From positions 1 through 8,776 of the forward strand of contig JBHEMR010000078.1 of NCBI GenBank assembly GCA_046262495.1: a stretch of DNA of 8,776 nucleotides, read 5' to 3'. Source of the DNA: GCA-003244245 sp046262495. Lineage in GTDB: Bacteria; Actinomycetota; Actinomycetes; Mycobacteriales; Pseudonocardiaceae. How positions within the stretch are numbered: the stretch's first letter is position 1; the number at the start of each line of letters is the position of its first letter. This document shows positions 5,107 to 8,776 of the stretch, piece after piece. The position numbers were made by a program, and so were the translations under genes. The notes below the pieces were generated by a model. That model made no database searches and was not told where the DNA came from. It saw only the letters and a list, made by a program, of their open reading frames with translations.

Positions 5107-5955
5107 TCAGTCTGGTGATGTGGTGGGCTGCTCAGCAGGCGACCGTGGGAGGTCGCTGCCGCTGAGGTACCCGAGGCTATGCGTAGAAGCCACGCCTGCG
5201 TGCGTCGCGCTTTCGGTTACCGCGAGGTCGGGGGAACCCTTGGCGCCGCCACCGCCTGCGGCGCTACCGACCGTGCATGTCGCGGTGGCGCTGTCCGGTG
5301 GACTCGTGGGGATCGGCGAAGCCGGGTCCCCACCGCGGGCGAACATGATTGGGGCTAACACTGTGGCGAGCGGATCTGCAGCGGGTGCAGCAGCGGCGCA
5401 GGCTTGAGCATGAGGCAGGGCGTGGCCCGTCACAGCGGGCGCGGTGGTGACCGCTGTGGCCGTTGCGGCCGCTGCCCGAACGACAGGCGCAGTTGGCGGG
5501 ACCGCCGCGAGTTCGTGGGTCGGTTCCTGCGACCGGATATCGGCGCCGTGCTGAGTGGGCGCGGACATCGGTCGAGATACCGTTGCGAGGACGTGGGACA
5601 CAGCTCGTGGCACACCGACAGGGCGCACGACGGGCCTCAGAACATCGACCGGCTGGACAGACAGTCGTGGTACCGAATGGGCCAGCACGCTGTGCACAGA
5701 CGACGCGACCGCGGGCGGCACACCGAACTCAGTGCCGGACCCACCAGCAGATGGTGCGGCAATGTCACCCGGGCCGCTGGTCAGCTGCCCTAAGCCGGTG
5801 CCCGACTGTTCTCGGTCCTCATTGGCATGGCCGACTCCTGAGCCCAGCAGCCATCCGGCGATGACGAGGACGGCGAGTACGACGAACCGCAATAGCGCGC
5901 GCACCACCCCGCGGGGCGCATACCTCGCGCCACCTGCATCGGGGATGGTGGCCAC
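5107..5955 (-). CDS. Hypothetical exported/membrane-anchored Ala-Pro-Ser-rich protein
   Basis: A 282-residue protein with no domain I recognise. Residues about 20-42 (ALLRFVVLAVLVIAGWLLGSG) form one hydrophobic helix after a basic N-terminus, followed by GHANED; this is either a signal peptide cut after GHA or an N-terminal anchor. The rest is low-complexity: a Val/Pro-rich stretch (residues 95-129), Ala/Thr-rich stretches (152-205), a Gly run (233-238) and a TTSPD end. The only cysteines are C186 and C227, possibly a disulphide if exported. I chose GTG at 5955 because GAGGGGG (5967-5961) sits five nt upstream; a TTG at 5982 would add nine residues without support. Similar low-complexity exported proteins are, to my recollection, frequent in Pseudonocardiaceae. 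The gene follows the aminotransferase gene by 76 bp. Confidence 0.7.
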   Translation of the reverse strand: MATIPDAGGARYAPRGVVRALLRFVVLAVLVIAGWLLGSGVGHANEDREQSGTGLGQLTSGPGDIAAPSAGGSGTEFGVPPAVASSVHSVLAHSVPRLSVQPVDVLRPVVRPVGVPRAVSHVLATVSRPMSAPTQHGADIRSQEPTHELAAVPPTAPVVRAAAATATAVTTAPAVTGHALPHAQACAAAAPAADPLATVLAPIMFARGGDPASPIPTSPPDSATATCTVGSAAGGGGAKGSPDLAVTESATHAGVASTHSLGYLSGSDLPRSPAEQPTTSPD

Positions 5956-5960
5956 CGGTT

Positions 5961-5967
5961 CCCCCTC
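5961..5967 (-). promoter_or_regulatory. Ribosome-binding site that fixes the exported-protein start
   Basis: On the minus strand GAGGGGG is followed five nt later by GTG at 5955. This spacing is near ideal, whereas the longer TTG start at 5982 has no such element, so the shorter protein is preferred. Confidence 0.65.
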
Positions 5968-6000
5968 GACCCTTCCGTCCAATCCGGCCTGGCCCGGACA

Positions 6001-6018
6001 GTAGTGACCTCACACTAC
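6001..6018. repeat. GTAGTG/CACTAC inverted repeat upstream of exported-protein gene
   Basis: GTAGTG (6001-6006) and CACTAC (6013-6018) are separated by 6 bp. A third copy, GTAGTG, is at 6046-6051 inside the end of the aminotransferase gene. On the minus strand TAGTGT (6017-6012) fits a TANNNT -10 box, with TTACGT (6040-6035) 17 nt upstream as a weak -35. This could be a promoter/operator for the downstream exported-protein gene, independent of the aminotransferase gene. Confidence 0.4.
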
Positions 6019-6031
6019 ACGCTGTGACCGA

Positions 6032-7237
6032 TTAACGTAATCTCTGTAGTGATTGCCCGGGGGATTGTAGGCGAGCAATCGCTTCGTCGAGTACCTCGTC
6101 GCGTTTGCAGAAGGCGAAACGCACCAGATGCCGCCACTGCGCCGGGTCATCGACGAAGACCTGCACGGGTATCGCCACCACACCGGTGCGGGCCGGGAGG
6201 TCGCGGCAGAACTCGACTCCGTCGCAATAGCCCAGTGGCCGGATGTCAGCGCAGATGAAGTAGGTCCCTTGCGAGCGAAGCACGCCGAACCCCGCCGCGC
6301 GCAGCCCAGCGGCCATCCGTCGCTGTTTGTCCTGCAACGCCGCTCGATGCTCCGCCACCCAGCCATGTTCGGCGCGCAGCGCGTGGGCCACGGCCGGCTG
6401 CAACGGTGCTCCTCCGACAAAGGTCAGGAACTGCTTGACCGCTTGTACCGCGGCCACCAGGTGTGCGGGCCCGCACACCCAACCGATCTTCCAGCCCGTG
6501 ACGCTGAACGTCTTGCCCGCACTGGAGACGGACAGGGTGCGCTGGGCCATCCCGGGGAACGTGGCGATCGGTAGGTGCAGCGCTCCATCGAAAACCAGGT
6601 GTTCATACACCTCGTCGGTGATCACCAGTAGATCGTGCTCGACCGCCAGAGCAGCCAGCGCCTCGAGTTCGCAACGGCGCAATACCGTGCCGGTGGGGTT
6701 GTGCGGGCTGTTGAGCAGCAACGCCCTCGTAGCCGGCGTGATTACGCTGGCCAGCGCGTCGAGATCCAGCGTGAACCGGTCCCCGTCGGCTACCAGCGGC
6801 ACGCACCGCCGGGTCGCGCCGGCCAGCGCTACCGCGGCGGGATAGGAGTCGTAGTAAGGCTCGATGAGTAGCACCTCATCGCCTTGGCCGACCAGGGCGA
6901 GCAGCGCGGCGCTGATCGCCTCGGTGGCACCGACGGTGACCAGCACCTCGGTATCCCGATCGTGTACCAGGCCATAGCAGGCCGCCCGCTGCTCGGCGAT
7001 GGCGTGGCGCAGCTCAGGGATGCCCGACCCGGGTGGGTACTGGTTGTGTCCGCTCGCGATGGCCGATCGAGCGACCTCGAGCATGTCGGCGGGGCCGTCG
7101 GTGTCCGGGAAGCCCTGACCGAGGTTCACCGCTCCGGTGCGCACCGCCAGCGCGGTCATCTCGGTGAAGATCGTCGAGCGCAACGGTTGCAGCCGGGGAA
7201 CCAGTCCGTGGTTTCGCGGGGATCGCACTCCCGTCAT
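6032..7237 (-). CDS. dapC: Fold-type I PLP aminotransferase, DapC-like
   Basis: A 401-residue class I/II aminotransferase. It is close in length and wording to M. tuberculosis DapC (Rv0858c), N-succinyldiaminopimelate aminotransferase of the lysine/peptidoglycan precursor pathway. Shared stretches include GAVNLGQGFPDTDGP, NQYPPGSG, VLVTVGATEAI, LLIEPYYDSY, ITDEVYEHLVFD and SSAGKTFSVTGWKIGW. Active-site residues are N180 (NSPHNPTG), D208 and Y211 (ITDEVY), the Schiff-base lysine K242, and the substrate-carboxylate arginine R373 (LVRFAFCKRD). The start is ATG at 7237; the frame stays open to a TTG at 7267, but the shorter start matches the family. AGCAGG abuts the ATG, so translation signals are poor. 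The same subgroup includes methionine and kynurenine aminotransferases, so the substrate is inferred. It is cytoplasmic and diverges from the DUF445 gene with a 38-bp gap. Confidence 0.87.
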   Translation of the reverse strand: MTGVRSPRNHGLVPRLQPLRSTIFTEMTALAVRTGAVNLGQGFPDTDGPADMLEVARSAIASGHNQYPPGSGIPELRHAIAEQRAACYGLVHDRDTEVLVTVGATEAISAALLALVGQGDEVLLIEPYYDSYPAAVALAGATRRCVPLVADGDRFTLDLDALASVITPATRALLLNSPHNPTGTVLRRCELEALAALAVEHDLLVITDEVYEHLVFDGALHLPIATFPGMAQRTLSVSSAGKTFSVTGWKIGWVCGPAHLVAAVQAVKQFLTFVGGAPLQPAVAHALRAEHGWVAEHRAALQDKQRRMAAGLRAAGFGVLRSQGTYFICADIRPLGYCDGVEFCRDLPARTGVVAIPVQVFVDDPAQWRHLVRFAFCKRDEVLDEAIARLQSPGQSLQRLR

Positions 7238-7262
7238 CCTGCTGCAAGCCGACCCGGCGGGG

Positions 7263-7268
7263 CACAAT
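7263..7268 (+). promoter_or_regulatory. Candidate -10 for a leaderless DUF445 transcript
   Basis: CACAAT lies seven nt before the GTG at 7276, which would place the transcription start on or next to the start codon. No Shine-Dalgarno is seen before this GTG. The -35 region is unremarkable, and the whole control region must fit in the 38 bp shared with the divergent aminotransferase gene or extend into it. Confidence 0.4.
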
Positions 7269-7275
7269 CAGCAGC

Positions 7276-8526
7276 GTGGAGCTGACCCCCAACGAGCAGG
7301 ACAAGCAGCGAGCGCTGCGCCGGATGAAGGCGATCGCGCTGGCGTTCCTGCTGGGCGCCGCGGTGGTGTTCGTCGTCGCGCAGCTCAATGCCAACGCTGG
7401 CCCGTGGGTGGGGTATCTGGCGGCGATGGCTGAGGCCGGCATGGTCGGCGCGCTGGCCGACTGGTTCGCCGTGACCGCGCTGTTTCGCCATCCGCTCGGA
7501 TTGCCGATCCCGCACACCGCGATCATCCCGCGCAAGAAGGACGCACTGGGGGACAACCTCGGCGACTTCGTCGGCGCCAACTTTCTCGCCGAGGAGGTGG
7601 TGATCGACAAGTTGCGGCGGGTGGGCATCGGTGGGCGACTCGGTGGCTGGCTGGTGCAGCCCGCCAACGCCGAGCGCGTCACCGCTGAGCTCGCGACCGC
7701 GGTGCGTGCCGCGGTGACCGTGCTGCGCGATGAGGACGTTGCCGCGGTGCTGGAGAACGCTCTGGTCAAACGCTTGATCGAGCAGCCGTGGGGGCCACCA
7801 TTGGGCCGATTGCTCGGCCAGCTGCTCACCGACGGTGCGCACCACAAACTCGTCGATCTGCTCACCGAGCGGGCCTATGAGTGGGTGCGGGACAACCACG
7901 GCGCGGTCTCGCGGGTGGTCAGCCAGCGCTTGCCGGGCTGGTCGCCGAGATTCGTCGACGAGCTGGTCACTGACAAGTTCTACGGGGAGGTGTTGGCGTT
8001 CGCCTGGGCGGTGCACAGCGATCCCGAACACGCCATGCGCAAGGCCGTCGACACCTTCCTGCTGGAGTTCGCCCAAGACCTGCGCACGGACCCGGGGACG
8101 ATCGAGCGGGCCGAGGCGGTCAAGCTCCAGGTCTTGGCCCACCCGGAGGTGCAGATTCTGGTCGGTTCGGCCTGGGGCACCGCGAAGAAGATGCTCCTCG
8201 ACGCCGCCGAGGACAAGTCTTCGGAGCTGCGCCGTCGGGTGCGCGACGGGCTGGTTTCCCTGGGTGGGCGGCTGAGCGAGGACGCGGAGCTGAGGTCGAA
8301 GGTGGACAATTGGCTGCAGGGAGCGGCCAGTTACGTGGTTGCCAACTACCGCGGCGAGATCATCACGCTGATCACCGACACGGTGCAGCGCTGGGATGCC
8401 GAGGAGACCTCCCGCAAGATCGAGCTGCAGGTGGGTCGAGACCTCCAGTTCATCCGGATCAACGGCACCGTGGTCGGGGCGCTGGCTGGCCTGGCGATTC
8501 ACACGGTGGCTCAACTCCTGCTGTGA
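7276..8526 (+). CDS. DUF445 family membrane protein
   Basis: A 416-residue DUF445 protein, a family widespread in bacteria whose function is not established. Residues 18-37 form a first membrane helix. Residues 45-70 hold the conserved segment MAEAGMVGALADWFAVTALF, followed by RHPLGLPIPHTAIIPRKKDALGDNL. A long helical, mostly charged central region (about 95-385) probably forms a soluble coiled domain. The C-terminal signature GRDLQFIRINGTVVGALAGL leads into a last membrane helix (about 396-416). The architecture is complete and of normal length. GTG at 7276 is chosen because it directly precedes the conserved N-terminus and lies at leaderless distance from a -10-like box. Its partner downstream is a DUF2516 gene. 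Confidence 0.9.
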   Translation: MELTPNEQDKQRALRRMKAIALAFLLGAAVVFVVAQLNANAGPWVGYLAAMAEAGMVGALADWFAVTALFRHPLGLPIPHTAIIPRKKDALGDNLGDFVGANFLAEEVVIDKLRRVGIGGRLGGWLVQPANAERVTAELATAVRAAVTVLRDEDVAAVLENALVKRLIEQPWGPPLGRLLGQLLTDGAHHKLVDLLTERAYEWVRDNHGAVSRVVSQRLPGWSPRFVDELVTDKFYGEVLAFAWAVHSDPEHAMRKAVDTFLLEFAQDLRTDPGTIERAEAVKLQVLAHPEVQILVGSAWGTAKKMLLDAAEDKSSELRRRVRDGLVSLGGRLSEDAELRSKVDNWLQGAASYVVANYRGEIITLITDTVQRWDAEETSRKIELQVGRDLQFIRINGTVVGALAGLAIHTVAQLLL

Positions 8527-8585
8527 TCGCCAGAGCCGCTGACCGGCCTGATACTGGGATTCTCCGCATCTGGCCATTGTCTGCG

Positions 8586-8591
8586 TATCCT
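8586..8591 (+). promoter_or_regulatory. Candidate -10 for a leaderless DUF2516 transcript
   Basis: TATCCT matches TANNNT and ends six nt before the GTG at 8598, the distance expected if transcription begins at the start codon. No Shine-Dalgarno precedes that GTG. The -35 is not recognisable. Confidence 0.45.
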
Positions 8592-8597
8592 GGGCGC

Positions 8598-8776
8598 GTG
8601 CTGCTGCAGTCACTGGACATCTGGGTCTTCGAGATCCTGTACTGGCTCGCGGTTCCGGTTGGGCTCTTCGCGTTCATTCACGCTGCGCTCCAGCGAGCCG
8701 ATGCCTATACCGCAACTGACAAGCTGACCAAGCCGGCCTGGCTGGGCATCACCGGCGCCGCCACGGCAGGTCTGTT
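8598..8776 (+). CDS. DUF2516 family small membrane protein, cut off by window edge
   Basis: The visible 59 codons read MLLQSLDIWVFEILYWLAVP, then a hydrophobic segment, then FIHAALQRADAYTATDKLTK and PAWLGITGAA. This matches the actinobacterial DUF2516 family (M. tuberculosis Rv0476-like), small proteins of roughly 90-110 residues with two or three membrane helices and the conserved HA-x-LQRADAY-x-A-x-DKLTK loop. The function is unknown. The start is GTG at 8598; the frame is open to the end of the window, so the gene continues outside. It lies 71 bp after the DUF445 gene on the same strand but probably has its own promoter. Confidence 0.85.
   Translation, partial: MLLQSLDIWVFEILYWLAVPVGLFAFIHAALQRADAYTATDKLTKPAWLGITGAATAGL

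Noticed and set aside
4844..5407. 187-residue plus-strand open frame after tetR
   Set aside because: Half is antisense to the exported-protein gene, the rest covers hairpins, and there is no domain, Shine-Dalgarno or credible composition.
7234..8613. 459-residue minus-strand open frame opposite DUF445
   Set aside because: A mirror of a high-GC gene; the plus-strand frame carries clear DUF445 motifs, while this one is rich in Arg/Gln/His without any domain.
1..8776. Mobile elements, CRISPR arrays, tRNA or rRNA genes, toxin-antitoxin or phage-defence genes
   Set aside because: I saw no transposase motifs, regularly spaced repeats, tRNA-like cloverleaf or defence domains on either strand.

Overview
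The window looks like chromosomal DNA of a high-GC actinobacterium. Codon third positions are strongly G/C, GTG starts are common, and two genes appear leaderless. The aminotransferase closely resembles mycobacterial DapC, and DUF2516 is an actinobacterial family. The gamma-butyrolactone-receptor-like TetR and the Ala/Pro-rich exported protein ending in TTSPD make me favour Pseudonocardiaceae or a close relative over Mycobacterium. That placement is inference; no rRNA or marker gene is present.

Region by region: (1) 1-2007 is an arsenic-resistance module. A left-truncated arsI/cadI dioxygenase gene on the minus strand diverges from arsR-acr3 on the plus strand. (2) 2045-3899 is a tightly overlapping minus-strand fluoride-efflux operon. 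Two crcB/fluc genes are followed by a 358-residue protein that I read as three tandem DUF190 (PII-like) domains, with ATGA overlaps at both junctions. (3) 3900-4120 is a divergent non-coding region. It holds a very stable hairpin, a competing alternative stem, and a 22-bp palindrome of gamma-butyrolactone-receptor type just before the tetR start. (4) 4121-4843 is a TetR regulator of that type. (5) 4844-5106 is a convergent intergenic region rich in hairpins. (6) 5107-5955 (minus) encodes a low-complexity exported or membrane-anchored protein, downstream of a dapC-like aminotransferase (6032-7237, minus). (7) 7276-8776 (plus) holds a DUF445 membrane protein and the start of a DUF2516 protein; both starts suggest leaderless transcripts.

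How the genes work together: ArsR should repress the ars genes, Acr3 exports arsenite, and ArsI either destroys trivalent organoarsenicals or sequesters metal. The two CrcB proteins probably form a heterodimeric fluoride channel, and the coupled DUF190 protein is a candidate soluble partner. The TetR probably autoregulates through the adjacent palindrome and might also affect the divergent crcB operon. I found no CRISPR array, tRNA, rRNA, transposase or prophage. The least explained items are the triple-DUF190 protein, the structured crcB/tetR intergenic region, and the TetR-palindrome pair.
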